Source: Roseateles sp. YR242 (GTDB lineage: Bacteria > Pseudomonadota > Gammaproteobacteria > Burkholderiales > Burkholderiaceae_C). Taken from it: a stretch of DNA of 64,000 nt. Under the pieces are notes generated by a model. It was not told the DNA's origin. It made no database searches and saw only the letters and a list, made by a program, of their open reading frames with translations. The DNA lies in contig NZ_FOAV01000003.1 in the NCBI RefSeq assembly GCF_900109745.1, forward strand, positions 1 through 64,000. Direction: 5' to 3'. A program made the position numbers and the translations under genes. Positions 34,828 to 44,381 of this stretch are shown piece by piece; positions within the stretch are counted from its first letter, which is position 1, and each line of letters opens with the position of its first letter.

Positions 34828-37248
34828 TCATGGGTGACTGGCTGTGTCCAGGCCCTCGCTGCCACCACCGGATCGATCGCCGGACGGGCCACCCCACGGA
34901 CCTGCTGGCAACGCCGCCGGGCCGGGGTCGTGGGCGCTACCGGGCGGCCGTGGGTCCGTGTGCTCCGCCAGATGTCGCGGAGGCAGCACCAGGTGGAACT
35001 CCGCACCGCCGCCCGGACGATTGGCCGCGTACAGCCGCCCGCCATGGATCTCCACGATCCGCCGGCTGATCGCCAGCCCCAGGCCGGTGCCGCCGGAGCC
35101 GTCCTTGGTGGCGCTGGACTGCACAAAGGCATCGAAGATGCGCTCCAGCTCATCCACCGGAATACCGGGCCCGCGGTCCGCCACGCACAGCCGCAGTTCC
35201 CCTGACGGCTCCTCCACCGTGCCGGTGATGTCGATGGCGCTGCCCGACGGCGCGAACTTGATGGCATTGGCCAGCAGGTTGCGAATGGCCTGCTGGATGC
35301 GTACCGGGTCCACCCGTACCGGCAAGGGTGTCTCCAGGTGCACCTGCAAGTCCAGGTAGCGCTGGATGCGCAGCGGCTCCAGTTCGTGCACCACGTCCCG
35401 CACCAGTTCGCGCAGGTCATAACGTTCCAGTGCGAAGGCACCGATGGAGCTCTCCAGCTTGGAGACATCCAGCAGGTCGTTGACCATGGACAGCATGCGC
35501 TGCCCGGAGCCGTGAATGTCCTCGAACATGGCGCGCAGACGGGGCGCCCCCTCGCTACGGCCCACACCCAGCTCCGAGAACCCGAGGATGGATTGCAGCG
35601 GCGTGCGCAGCTCGTGGCTGATGTTGGCGAGGAACTCGGTCTTGATGCGCGAGGCTTCCTGCGCGGCATCGCGCGCCTCGCGGGAGAGGCGCTCGGCACG
35701 GGCCCGCTCGGTCACATCCACCGCGCTGCCCGCGTAGCCGCCCCGGCCACCATCGCGGCGCAGCGGCACGATGGCGATCAGGTAGCGGCGGGGTTCCCCT
35801 TCGCCATTGCGGATGGTGGCTTCGGTGCTGCGCGGGCCTTCACGGTGATGGAACAGGGCCTCCACGGCGGCACGGTCCTCCTGGTCCGCCAGGTCCGCCA
35901 GGCGCCGCCCGACCGCCTCGTCCACCCGGCCCCGGTGCAGCGTGGTCCAGCGGGCGTTGACGAAGGTGAGTGTGCCTTGCAGGTCGGTGCGGAAGATCAA
36001 TTCCTGCACGCTGCGGAGCAACACCCGCATGTCGCGCTCGCGGTCGGCCAGCTGTTCATGGGCCTGCTGCAGCGCCGCCACGGCATCTGCGCGCGCCAGC
36101 AGGCTGCGCCGCACGATGATGGTGGCGGAGGCGATCAGGCACAGCGCCAGGACACCGGTCATCACCGGCCCCCAGAGGCTGGAGCGCCAAGGGCCCAGCA
36201 CCTCCACCTGCGACTGCTCCACGCTGATCACCAACCCGCGTCGCGGCGAGGCGCGATAGGCCACGATCAGTTCGCCGGGCAAGGCACCGGCGCCAAAGTA
36301 GCTGCCATGGTCCGGCCCCGTGCGCAGCCGGTCAAAGACCGGGTGGCCACTCATGTACTGGCCGGGCAACTCGGGCAGGGTTTCCAGGGCGGCCAGGAGT
36401 TGGCCGGTCGGCGATGCCAGCCAGGCGGCGCTGTTGTTCAGCGGCAAGGCCTGCTGCTGCAACTGGGCCAGGGCCTCGGGGTTGATGAGCGCCAGCAGCC
36501 AGCGCGGGGCCGTGTCGTCACGGCGGGCCGGTGGCGAGGCGGCTGCGGCGGCCCGCGCCCGGGCCATGCCGGCACCACGGACACTGGTGCTGCCGGCGCG
36601 GCCCGACACCGTTGGGGCGGAGTGCCGGTCCGCCGCTAGGGCGGGGTGCCGATCCACCGCTGCGGCGGGGCGGCGGTCCACCGCTTCCGGCAACTGCAGC
36701 AGCATCGGCAGCATGCTCACCGTGGCCGGGCGAACCGTGCCGTCGTTCACCAGGTCCGCCAGCGTCCGGCCAGGCTGCAGCGGCTGGAGCTGGTCTCGAT
36801 CCGGCGCCGGCAGTCGCTCCATGCGCTGCATCGGCACTTCCAGCCCCACTTCGTCCGCGTTGGTGGAGGCCAGCACACGACCATGGCTGTCCAGCACCGC
36901 GATGCTGCGCAGGAAAGGCAGGCCGAGCAGCACCCGGTTCATGTGGTCGGACCATTGGGAGGCCGATTTGCGGCCGCCCTCCTCCGGGCCACCGCCAGCC
37001 AGCGGAACGGAATCCGCCAGGCCGTGCAGGGTCACGGACACGCTTTCCACGGTCCGGGTGGCGTCGGCCTCCAGCATCTGGGCCAGCAGCACCCCGCGTC
37101 CGCGGGCCTCCTCCAAGGCCGCATGACGTTGCACGAGGATGGGCGCCACCACCGCCACCGTCGAGGCAATGGCCAGCACGATGCCGGCCACCAGGGTGGC
37201 CGAGCGCAAGCGCTGCAGGGATTGGACGGCGGGCGCCAGGTTGGACAT
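34828..37248 (-). CDS. Membrane PAS sensor histidine kinase
   Basis: An 806-residue kinase. Membrane helices at about 17-37 and 357-377 flank a 320-residue periplasmic sensor region of double-Cache-like size. This contains a low-complexity stretch of three 8-9 residue repeats (AVDRRPAA, VDRHPALA, DRHSAPT; about 190-215). A PAS domain follows (about 410-520, LIFRTDLQGTLTFVNARW), then HisKA with the His in FLANISHELRTPLQS (about 546) and the ATPase domain (NLLANAIKFAPSG, GTGLGLAISRRI). There is no receiver domain. The gene starts 14 bases after the stop of a periplasmic binding protein gene, which probably supplies ligand sensing. Confidence 0.9.
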   Translation of the reverse strand: MSNLAPAVQSLQRLRSATLVAGIVLAIASTVAVVAPILVQRHAALEEARGRGVLLAQMLEADATRTVESVSVTLHGLADSVPLAGGGPEEGGRKSASQWSDHMNRVLLGLPFLRSIAVLDSHGRVLASTNADEVGLEVPMQRMERLPAPDRDQLQPLQPGRTLADLVNDGTVRPATVSMLPMLLQLPEAVDRRPAAAVDRHPALAADRHSAPTVSGRAGSTSVRGAGMARARAAAAASPPARRDDTAPRWLLALINPEALAQLQQQALPLNNSAAWLASPTGQLLAALETLPELPGQYMSGHPVFDRLRTGPDHGSYFGAGALPGELIVAYRASPRRGLVISVEQSQVEVLGPWRSSLWGPVMTGVLALCLIASATIIVRRSLLARADAVAALQQAHEQLADRERDMRVLLRSVQELIFRTDLQGTLTFVNARWTTLHRGRVDEAVGRRLADLADQEDRAAVEALFHHREGPRSTEATIRNGEGEPRRYLIAIVPLRRDGGRGGYAGSAVDVTERARAERLSREARDAAQEASRIKTEFLANISHELRTPLQSILGFSELGVGRSEGAPRLRAMFEDIHGSGQRMLSMVNDLLDVSKLESSIGAFALERYDLRELVRDVVHELEPLRIQRYLDLQVHLETPLPVRVDPVRIQQAIRNLLANAIKFAPSGSAIDITGTVEEPSGELRLCVADRGPGIPVDELERIFDAFVQSSATKDGSGGTGLGLAISRRIVEIHGGRLYAANRPGGGAEFHLVLPPRHLAEHTDPRPPGSAHDPGPAALPAGPWGGPSGDRSGGGSEGLDTASHP

Positions 37249-37262
37249 GCTGGAGCGGCTCC

Positions 37263-38219
37263 TCAGGGCACCACGATCCTGGACAGGCTGTGACGCTCGG
37301 CTGCGGCCTGCAGCCGCCCGTCGTGCTTGATCGCCGTCACAAAGCTGTTCATGCGTCCCAGCCAGGCGGCATCCCCACGCTTGACGGCGTAGGCATAGGA
37401 CAGCACGTGAAAGGGCTTTTCCGGGGCCACCACACGCGCCCAGTCCGCGTTGTCGAGCAGCCGGCGGCTGTAGGGATAGTCGGCCATGAAGACATCGGCC
37501 CGCCCGGAGGAGAGTTCCGCCTCCCGGGTGGTGGGCGGCTGCACCACCAGCAGCCGCGCCTGCTTGAGGCTGTCGCGCATCACGGTTTCCACCAGGGTCC
37601 CGGCCTGCACCGCCACCACCACGCCACGCCGGTCGATGTCAGCCCACTGGCGTACCGTCCGGTTGCCACGGGTCGTCACGCCATAGATGTCGCTCGCCAG
37701 ATAGGGTTGGGTGAAATCCAGCCGGGCCTTGCGCTCCGGGGAGATCGCCACCGCAAACATGGCCACGTCGCAGCGCTCTTCCTCCAGGTCGGCCATCAGG
37801 CTCGGGAAGGAGGACTCCACATAGCGGATCTGCACCCCGAGTTCCCGCGCCAGCTCGGCGGACAGGTCCACGTCGATCCCGCTAAGTCGTCCGTCACGCG
37901 GGTGCCGATAGGAGATGCCGTAATACTCCGGCCAGATGCACACACGCAGCAGCCGGTTGACGGCAATACGGCGCAAGACGACGCTGTCGCGGGTGTCACC
38001 CGCCTCCGCGGACCGGGGCGCTGCCCCGCCACCGGCACCGGCACCGGCACCGGCCAGCATCCCGCTCATGGTTCTGGCCGTGAGGCTGCTGACTGCGCGG
38101 CTCACCACGCCAGCCGCCGCTTCGCCCACCGCCACGCCCAGCACGGCCGTCCACACCCCGGCACACAGCAGGGCGAAGCACGTCCGGAAGGCGCGGCGGC
38201 GGGAGAACATGCCCGCCAT
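37263..38219 (-). CDS. Family 3 periplasmic binding protein (sensor partner)
   Basis: About 318 residues. After a basic start and hydrophobic export segment (FALLCAGVWTAVLGVAVGE), an Ala/Gly linker leads to an SBP_bac_3 domain (about 90-318): LLRVCIWPEYYGISYR, GIDVDLSAELARELGVQIRYV, DVAMFAVAISPERKARLDFTQPYL and AKRGDAAWLGRMN-like end. No transporter genes adjoin; instead the downstream gene, 14 bases on, is a membrane histidine kinase. ATG 38219 was chosen over ATG 38210 and an upstream TTG at 38270. The pair resembles a split version of EvgS/BvgS kinases, in which the binding domain is fused to the kinase. Confidence 0.82.
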   Translation of the reverse strand: MAGMFSRRRAFRTCFALLCAGVWTAVLGVAVGEAAAGVVSRAVSSLTARTMSGMLAGAGAGAGGGAAPRSAEAGDTRDSVVLRRIAVNRLLRVCIWPEYYGISYRHPRDGRLSGIDVDLSAELARELGVQIRYVESSFPSLMADLEEERCDVAMFAVAISPERKARLDFTQPYLASDIYGVTTRGNRTVRQWADIDRRGVVVAVQAGTLVETVMRDSLKQARLLVVQPPTTREAELSSGRADVFMADYPYSRRLLDNADWARVVAPEKPFHVLSYAYAVKRGDAAWLGRMNSFVTAIKHDGRLQAAAERHSLSRIVVP

Positions 38220-38312
38220 TCCACCAGAGTTCTTGACAGGCAACCATGGCTTCCGGCGTCGGATGAACAAGGTGGACGATCGCTGTCATACACGTCAGAC
38301 GAACAAGCCGCG

Positions 38313-38340
38313 TTCAAATATCATTTTTAGCGCTTATAAA
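38313..38340 (+). promoter_or_regulatory. Candidate sigma-70 promoter of the HTH-REC gene
   Basis: TTCAAA (38313-38318) and TATAAA (38335-38340) are 16 bases apart in the AT-rich divergent spacer, about 50 bases before the start at 38390. A small GGGG-ACCAA-CCCC palindrome follows at 38342. Confidence 0.4.
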
Positions 38341-38389
38341 TGGGGACCAACCCCCTCTCTACCGACCTAAAATTCGGCAAAATCGCCCC

Positions 38390-39031
38390 ATGATTGCTAT
38401 TGCCCGTCCACCAGAAGACATGCAAGAGGACTTCAGTACCCGTGAAGTCGCTCAGCGCCTTGGCATGGCTGTGCGTTCTGTGCAGCTGATGGTGGACCGG
38501 GGTGAGTTGCAGGCCTGGCGCACGCCCGGCGGCCACCGCCGCATCCTGCGCAGTTCCCTGGATGCCTGGCTGATGGGCCGCGGGCTGGCCCCCACCAAGA
38601 GTGCCGAGCCGCCAGCACCGGTGGAGACCCAGCGCAAGCTGCGCGTGCTGCTGATCGAGGACTCGGTCCACTACCAGAACCTGGTGGCCCTGCTGATGGC
38701 GCAGGAGTTTCCCGACCTGGAGCTGCACACCGCCAATGACGGTATCGGTGGCCTGGTGATGTATGGGCAACTGCAACCTGACGTGCTGCTGGTGGATATC
38801 CTGCTGCCGGGCATCGATGGTGCCGCGCTGGTTACCAGCCTGCGCTCCCAACCGCTGTTCGCCAAGTGCGAGTTGATCTTTGTGACGGCGCTGGACAACC
38901 AGCAGCGGGAGCCCTACACCTTTGCGTTGGCCGGCCTGCCGGTGATCCACAAGCCCCGGCTGGTCACCGAACTGCCGCCGCTGCTGGCCGCAGCGGTGCA
39001 ACGGTTGACGGCTGCCGCACACGCGGGCTGA
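38390..39031 (+). CDS. Excisionase/MerR-type HTH fused to receiver domain
   Basis: A 213-residue regulator with the domains in unusual order. Residues 14-60 form a winged helix of the excisionase/MerR-like group (FSTREVAQRLGMAVRSVQLMVDRGELQAWRTPGGHRRI), then a receiver domain (about 83-205) with LIEDS, phospho-Asp in LLVDILLPG, FVTAL and the Lys in VIHKPR, all intact. Response regulators normally carry the receiver first. It should bind DNA according to phosphorylation state. The neighbouring kinase at 34828 has no receiver of its own and is the natural donor. A receiver-Hpt gene starts 3 bases after its stop. Confidence 0.9.
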   Translation: MIAIARPPEDMQEDFSTREVAQRLGMAVRSVQLMVDRGELQAWRTPGGHRRILRSSLDAWLMGRGLAPTKSAEPPAPVETQRKLRVLLIEDSVHYQNLVALLMAQEFPDLELHTANDGIGGLVMYGQLQPDVLLVDILLPGIDGAALVTSLRSQPLFAKCELIFVTALDNQQREPYTFALAGLPVIHKPRLVTELPPLLAAAVQRLTAAAHAG

Positions 39032-39033
39032 CG

Positions 39034-39783
39034 ATGGGGGGGCGGTTGCGCGTCCTGCTGGTGGAGGACGACGCGTCGCTCCAACGCTTCGTGGCGATGG
39101 CCTTGGAGGACGAGGACGTCCGCCTGCAGGGCTGCACCTCGGTGGACGAGGCCCTGCTCGCCCTGGCCACCCAGGCGTTTGATCTGGTCATCACCGATCT
39201 CATGCTGCCGGGCCGCCATGGCAACGAGCTGCTGGTGACCCTGCGCGATCGCCCCAACCTGCGCGGGCAGGCCCAGCTGGTGGTCTTCAGCGCCGGCCTG
39301 AATGTGCAGGTACGGCAGCAACTGGAGACCCTGGGCGTCACGCGCTTCCTCTCCAAACCCTGCTCGCTGGCCGACCTGCAAGCCTGTGCGCGGGAAGCCG
39401 GCGCCCTGCGCCAGCAGGCAGCACCGGCCGATCAGGCGGCCTCCGCCACGGTCACGCCATCGGTCCATCGGGCCGCCATCGACGAATTCTTTGGCGGCAA
39501 TGCCGCGCTCTACCAGGCCTTTTTGGCGCGCTGCAGGACCCAATTTCCGCAGGACATCACGCTGGGCCGAGAGGCCGCCACGCAGGGGCTGTATCAACCT
39601 CTGCGCCATTTGGCCCACAGCCTGAAGAGCGTGCTGCTGACGCTGGGGCATCCAGCCGCGGCCGCGCTGGCCCGCGAACTGGAGGAAACGGCTCAGCGGG
39701 CCACGGACGATCCGGGCGCCCACCGTGAGGCGGTGCAGGCCGGATGGACACGCCTGGAGGCGGAGCTGCAACGGCTGCTGTGA
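39034..39783 (+). CDS. Receiver-Hpt phosphorelay protein
   Basis: About 249 residues starting MGGRLRVLLVEDDASLQRF. The receiver domain (about 4-125) carries VEDD, phospho-Asp in LVITDLMLPGRHG, VFSAG and the Lys in FLSKPCS. After a short linker an Hpt domain (about 150-249) has the phosphorylatable His in LRHLAHSLKSVLLTLG. A free receiver-Hpt protein can relay phosphate between a kinase and a second receiver. It starts 3 bases after the HTH-REC gene and is surely cotranscribed with it, and both face the binding protein-kinase pair across a 170-base divergent spacer. Confidence 0.9.
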   Translation: MGGRLRVLLVEDDASLQRFVAMALEDEDVRLQGCTSVDEALLALATQAFDLVITDLMLPGRHGNELLVTLRDRPNLRGQAQLVVFSAGLNVQVRQQLETLGVTRFLSKPCSLADLQACAREAGALRQQAAPADQAASATVTPSVHRAAIDEFFGGNAALYQAFLARCRTQFPQDITLGREAATQGLYQPLRHLAHSLKSVLLTLGHPAAAALARELEETAQRATDDPGAHREAVQAGWTRLEAELQRLL

Positions 39784-39852
39784 GCCGGCCTGCCAGGCGG
39801 TTCAGCGGTTCAGCCCGACGGCGCAGGTGCCTGACCCCGCAGCGGAGCCGCT

Positions 39853-41964
39853 TCAGATCACCAGGGGATCGATGTCCACCGCCCACCGCTGCACCCCTTT
39901 GTGGCGGCGGCGCAGTTCATGCAGGCTGGGCAGCCACTCACGCAGGAAGCGTTGCAGCTGGCCGCGATGGCCGGCCTCGATGAGCATCTGGAAGCGCTCC
40001 ACGTTGGCTACCCGCGCCACCGCCATCGGCACCGGCGGGTAGAGCAGCAGCCCCAGCGAGAGCGGCAGCGTCTGGGCCTGCGCCTGGGCGGCCTCCAAAA
40101 ACTCGCGCACCGCTTCCACCGTGCGCCCCTCCGCCCGCACCAGCGCCAGGTGCGCAAACGGGGGCAGCCCGGCGGACATGCGCTCGGCCAGCTGGCTGCT
40201 GGCGAAGGCGTGGTAATCGTGGCGCTGCAGGGATTGATAAAGCGCGTGCTCGGGATACCAGGTCTGCACCCACAGCTCGCTGGAGGCGGCCTGGGCGGCA
40301 TCCCGCCCCGCACGCCCGCCCACCTGCATGAGCAGCGAGAACAGCCGTTCCGGGGCGCGGAAATCGTTGCTGAACAAGGCGCCGTCCGGGTTCACGGCCG
40401 CCACCAGCGTGATGCGGCGAAAGTCGTGGCCCTTGGCCACCATCTGCGTGCCCACCAGCACATCCACATCACCTTCATGCACGGCGCTAAGTTGGGCCTC
40501 CAGGCTGCCCTTGAGGCGGGTGCTGTCGGCATCGATACGGGCGATGCGGGCGCCCGGCAGGGCCTGGGCGAGTTGTTCCTCCAGCCGCTCGGTGCCCCGG
40601 CCCAGCGGCGCGATGTCCGGATTGCCGCAGCTCGGGCAGGCACGCGGCACCCGCTGCGAGACCCCGCAGTGATGGCAACGCAGCGTGCGGTCCTCGCGAT
40701 GGAAGACCTGGTGGGCGCTGCAATGCGGGCAGTCGCTCTTCCAGTTGCACTGGTCGCAGTGCAGGACCGGAGCATAACCCCGGCGGTTCAGGAACACCAG
40801 GCTCTGCTCACCCCGCGCCAGGCGCTTGCGCAGGGCGTCCAGCAGCGGCGCGGACAAGGCGGTGGTCACCCCCTTCTTGCGCTCCAGCCGGTTCATGTCG
40901 AACAGGCGCACCCGTGGCAACACCCCGCCGCCGATGCGTTCGGTCAGGTCGATGCGGCGGTAGCGGTTTGCCAGCGCATGCTGCCAGCTCTCCAGTGACG
41001 GGGTGGCCGAGCCCAGCAGCACCGGCACGCCTTCCTGGTGGCCCCGGTAGACCGCCAGGTCCCGGGCGGAATAACGCGCGCCGTCCTGCTGCTTGTAGGA
41101 CGGGTCATGCTCCTCATCCACCACGATGAGGCCCAGGCGCGGCATGGAGGCGAACACCGCCAGCCGCGTGCCCAGCACCAATTGCGCCCGCCCCAGATGG
41201 GCGCTCAGCCAGTGGCGCAGGCGCTGCGCCGGCGTGAGGCCACTGTGCAGCGACACGATGGCGTGGCCGGCGAAACGCGCCGCGAAGCGCGCTTCCAGCT
41301 GGGGGGTCAGGTTGATCTCGGGCACCAGCACCAGCACCTGCCGGCCTTGGGCCAGGGCCTCTTCGGCGGCCCGCAGATAGATCTCGGTCTTGCCGCTGCC
41401 GGTCAGGCCCCAGAGCAGCGCGGGCGGTGGCCGGGCCTCGGCCGCGAGGGCACGAACGGCGTCCAGTGCCGCTTGTTGCTGGGCCGTCAGCGCCGGCCGC
41501 TCGGGGGGGGCCTCGGGCGCCTGGGCCTGGGCGGCGGCTTCGGCCTTGTCCAGCTTCTTCAGGCGCGCCTGGAGCTGGGTCGCGTCCAGTTCCCGCAACT
41601 GCGGCGGCAACACGGCCAGGGCCAGCTCACCCACGCTGCGCTGGTAGTAGGCGGCGGCGAAATCCAGCAGTCGCCGCCAGCGGTCGGACAGGGGCGGCAA
41701 GGCATCCAGCGCTTCGCCCACCGGGCGGAGCTGGTCTTCGGGAAGCTGGGCGTCGGTGACGGCCGGGGGGGTGGCGCCTGTGCCGTGCTCGGGGTCCCAG
41801 ACAATTCCCAGCGTCTCTCGGCGGCCCAGCCCCACTTCCACCAAGGTGCCGGGTGTCAGGTCTTGCGGGCCCAGGTAGTCCAGCGGCCCGGTCAGGCCGC
41901 TGTGTTGCGGGGCGTCCACGGCCACGCTGACGCGCCGCCAGCCCGCGTGCTCGGCTCCGGCCAT
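39853..41964 (-). CDS. priA: Primosomal protein N' (replication restart helicase PriA)
   Basis: A 703-residue helicase. N-terminal DNA-binding domain (1-110), then the helicase core with Walker A GLTGSGKTEIYLRA (about 185), motif II VVDEEHDPSYKQQDG (about 285), and a zinc-binding module with paired Cys (CDQCN, CPHC, CHHCG, CPSCG; about 405-450). The C-terminal region has VAKGHDF and GRAGR motifs. PriA reloads the replisome at stalled forks. It is somewhat compact relative to the Escherichia coli protein but all motifs are present. The upstream spacer carries DnaA-box-like sequences. Confidence 0.95.
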   Translation of the reverse strand: MAGAEHAGWRRVSVAVDAPQHSGLTGPLDYLGPQDLTPGTLVEVGLGRRETLGIVWDPEHGTGATPPAVTDAQLPEDQLRPVGEALDALPPLSDRWRRLLDFAAAYYQRSVGELALAVLPPQLRELDATQLQARLKKLDKAEAAAQAQAPEAPPERPALTAQQQAALDAVRALAAEARPPPALLWGLTGSGKTEIYLRAAEEALAQGRQVLVLVPEINLTPQLEARFAARFAGHAIVSLHSGLTPAQRLRHWLSAHLGRAQLVLGTRLAVFASMPRLGLIVVDEEHDPSYKQQDGARYSARDLAVYRGHQEGVPVLLGSATPSLESWQHALANRYRRIDLTERIGGGVLPRVRLFDMNRLERKKGVTTALSAPLLDALRKRLARGEQSLVFLNRRGYAPVLHCDQCNWKSDCPHCSAHQVFHREDRTLRCHHCGVSQRVPRACPSCGNPDIAPLGRGTERLEEQLAQALPGARIARIDADSTRLKGSLEAQLSAVHEGDVDVLVGTQMVAKGHDFRRITLVAAVNPDGALFSNDFRAPERLFSLLMQVGGRAGRDAAQAASSELWVQTWYPEHALYQSLQRHDYHAFASSQLAERMSAGLPPFAHLALVRAEGRTVEAVREFLEAAQAQAQTLPLSLGLLLYPPVPMAVARVANVERFQMLIEAGHRGQLQRFLREWLPSLHELRRRHKGVQRWAVDIDPLVI

Positions 41965-42353
41965 CAGGACGACCTCAAGGCAGGCGGATCCGCAAAGCGA
42001 AAGCCGGTCTTAGGAAAACGCGCCAAGTCCATGATTTCCAAGCATCCCCGCCTGTGTGATCCGTGCTGTGGATAACTTTGTGGGAAAAGATGGCACTTCT
42101 TTCAGCCGCCGCCCGGCGAACCGAGAAGCAGGGGAAACGCCAGTTTTTCGGGCAAACCCCAATATCCGTTGCAAATCAATAACTTGCGTGCCCATCCGGG
42201 AAAATCCTAGCTGCGGTGCCATCGGTGTGCTGCGTTTCGGTGACATGCACGGATTTGGGGATAACTGCTGTCCGGCCTTTGGTCAGCGCGGACCTTCGTC
42301 ACACCGCAACACCCGTCTCACGCTGCAAGCCTCACCTTGCCCCGCGCCAGGCG
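41965..42353. other. AT-richer spacer between priA and hemE with DnaA-box-like sites
   Basis: This 389-base stretch has no credible gene and is visibly less GC-rich than its surroundings. TGTGGATAA at 42067-42075 is the exact complement of the DnaA box TTATCCACA, and TGGGGATAA at 42256-42264 differs by one base. It should also hold the priA promoter. Confidence 0.5.
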
Positions 42354-43445
42354 TCAAGCCGGCTGACGCAGCAGGCGCGAATGGCGGTGCACCTCATCCA
42401 CCAGCTCAGCCACATGGTCCGGTGGGGTGAACTGGCTGATGCCATGGCCCAGGTTGAAGATGTGCCCACCCCATTGGCCGTCCGCGCGTTGCGGGCGGCC
42501 AAAGCTGTCCAGCACGGCCCGGGCCTGCTCGCGCACCACCGCAGGCGGCGCAAACAGCACGTTGGGGTCGAGGTTGCCCTGGAAGGCCACCTGGTCCTGC
42601 GTGCGCTGGCGGGCCTGGGCCAGGTTGACCGTCCAGTCCAGGCCCACCACATCGGCACCGGCCTGGGCGATCTCGTCCAGCCAGAGGCCGCCCCCCTTGG
42701 TGAACAGGAGACGCGGAATGCGGCGGCCTTCGTGTTCGGGCTTGAGCTGGGCCAGTACGCGGCGCGAATAGTCCAGGCTGAAGCGCTGGAAGGCGCCATC
42801 GGCCAGCACACCGCCCCAGGAGTCGAACACCATCACCGCCTGCGCACCGGCTTCGATCTGCGCATTGAGGTAGGCCGCCACGGCGTCTGCGTTGATGGAC
42901 AGGATGCGGTGCATCAGGTCCGGGCGGGCGTACATGAGGCTCTTCACATGGCGGTAGTCGTCCGAGCCACCCCCCTCGACCATGTAGCAGGCCAGGGTCC
43001 AGGGGCTGCCGGAAAAGCCGATCAGCGGCACGCGACCGTTGAGCGCCTGGCGGATGGAGGTCACGGCGTCGAAGACATAACGCAGGCGCTCCATGTCGGG
43101 CACGGCCAGTTCGGCCACGGCGGCTTCATCGCGCACGACCTTGGCGAACTTGGGGCCCTCGCCGGCCGCAAAGCTCAGGCCCAGGCCCATGGCATCCGGC
43201 ACGGTGAGGATGTCGCTGAACAGGATGGCGGCATCCAGCGGATAACGCTCCAGCGGCTGCAGCGTCACTTCGGTGGCGTAGTCCTTGTTGGTGGCCAGGC
43301 CCATGAAGCTGCCGGCGCGTTCACGTGTGGCGCGGTACTCCGGCAGGTAACGGCCCGCCTGCCGCATCAGCCAGACCGGGGTGTAGTCGGTGGGCTGGCG
43401 CAGGCATGCGCGCAGGAAGGTGTCGTTCTGAAGGGGGGCGCTCAT
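42354..43445 (-). CDS. hemE: Uroporphyrinogen decarboxylase
   Basis: A 363-residue cytoplasmic enzyme converting uroporphyrinogen III to coproporphyrinogen III in heme synthesis. It begins [18 protein letters not shown] and has the family signatures [16 protein letters not shown] (about 23-38), [14 protein letters not shown] with the catalytic Asp, and [16 protein letters not shown]. The length is normal. ATG 43445 was preferred to an in-frame codon at 43469 because of the family start. It is divergent from the lemA gene; the 112-base spacer would hold both promoters. Confidence 0.96.
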   Translation of the reverse strand: MSAPLQNDTFLRACLRQPTDYTPVWLMRQAGRYLPEYRATRERAGSFMGLATNKDYATEVTLQPLERYPLDAAILFSDILTVPDAMGLGLSFAAGEGPKFAKVVRDEAAVAELAVPDMERLRYVFDAVTSIRQALNGRVPLIGFSGSPWTLACYMVEGGGSDDYRHVKSLMYARPDLMHRILSINADAVAAYLNAQIEAGAQAVMVFDSWGGVLADGAFQRFSLDYSRRVLAQLKPEHEGRRIPRLLFTKGGGLWLDEIAQAGADVVGLDWTVNLAQARQRTQDQVAFQGNLDPNVLFAPPAVVREQARAVLDSFGRPQRADGQWGGHIFNLGHGISQFTPPDHVAELVDEVHRHSRLLRQPA

Positions 43446-43557
43446 GCAGGGATTATCCAATGGCCTCATGGGATACTGATTTGCGCCAGGTCACAAGGCC
43501 CTGTCTTGAAATCCGGCCGCCGCCCACGATATGCGGCGACACCAGGAGGATTCATCC

Positions 43558-44370
43558 ATGACCCCGTTGTTCAAGCACGCGCCCGCCACCATGAGCCCCA
43601 CGACTAACGCCACAACCGACCGCCTTGCGACCACCGGTGCTGACCACGGACGGGCAGGTGGATCGACGCACGGCTGGACACGTGGCCTGGCCGGCGCGCT
43701 GGTGCTGAGCGCCCCGCTGCTGCTCAGCGGCTGCGGCTACAACGAATTCCAGAACCTGGACGAGCAGGTCAATGCCAGCTGGTCCGAGGTGCTCAGCCAA
43801 TACCAGCGCCGCAGCGACCTCATCCCCAACATCGTCAACACGGTCAAGGGCGAAGCCAACTTCGAGCAGGAGACCCTGACCCGCGTGGTGGAAGCCCGTG
43901 CCAAGGCCACCAGCATCCAGGTGACGCCGGAGCTGGCCCGTGACCCCGAGGCGCTCAAGCGCTTCCAGGCTGCGCAAGGCGAACTCTCCGGCGCGTTGAG
44001 CCGTCTGCTGGCGGTGAGTGAGGCCTATCCCACGCTGCAATCCAACCAGGGCTTCCGCGACTTGCGGGTGCAGCTGGAAGGCACGGAAAACCGCATCACC
44101 GTGGCCCGCAACCGCTACATCAAGTCGGTGCAGGAGTACAACGGGTTGACGCGCCGCTTCCCCACCAACCTCACGGCCAAGATCTTCAGCTATGAGGTGA
44201 AGCCCAACTTCACCGTGCAGAACGAGGCCGCGATCTCGGCGCCGCCCACGGTCAACTTCGACAAGCCCGCCGCACCAGCGCCCGGCACGGGCACCTCCCC
44301 TGCACCCTCGCCGGCCCCGGCCTCCGCACCGCTGTCCCTCCCGGCACCTGCGCCCGCCGCCTCGCGTTGA
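43558..44370 (+). CDS. lemA: LemA family lipoprotein
   Basis: About 270 residues. A perfect AGGAGG (43544-43549) precedes the ATG. The N-terminal 45 residues are a long polar leader, then a hydrophobic stretch ends in a lipobox (LLLSGC-GYN), so the protein is probably a lipoprotein. The LemA domain (about 60-235) is nearly all helical: FQNLDEQVNASWSEVLSQYQRRSDLIPNIVN, NRYIKSVQEYNGLTRRFP. A Pro/Ala tail follows. LemA proteins are found next to TPM-domain proteins across bacteria, as here; their shared role is envelope-related but not well defined. Its stop is 12 bases before the next start. Confidence 0.92.
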   Translation: MTPLFKHAPATMSPTTNATTDRLATTGADHGRAGGSTHGWTRGLAGALVLSAPLLLSGCGYNEFQNLDEQVNASWSEVLSQYQRRSDLIPNIVNTVKGEANFEQETLTRVVEARAKATSIQVTPELARDPEALKRFQAAQGELSGALSRLLAVSEAYPTLQSNQGFRDLRVQLEGTENRITVARNRYIKSVQEYNGLTRRFPTNLTAKIFSYEVKPNFTVQNEAAISAPPTVNFDKPAAPAPGTGTSPAPSPAPASAPLSLPAPAPAASR

Positions 44371-44381
44371 GGACATCCGGT

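Noticed and set aside
42056-42430. A 124-codon plus-strand frame between priA and hemE
   Set aside because: No ribosome site, no family resemblance, and it runs antisense into hemE.
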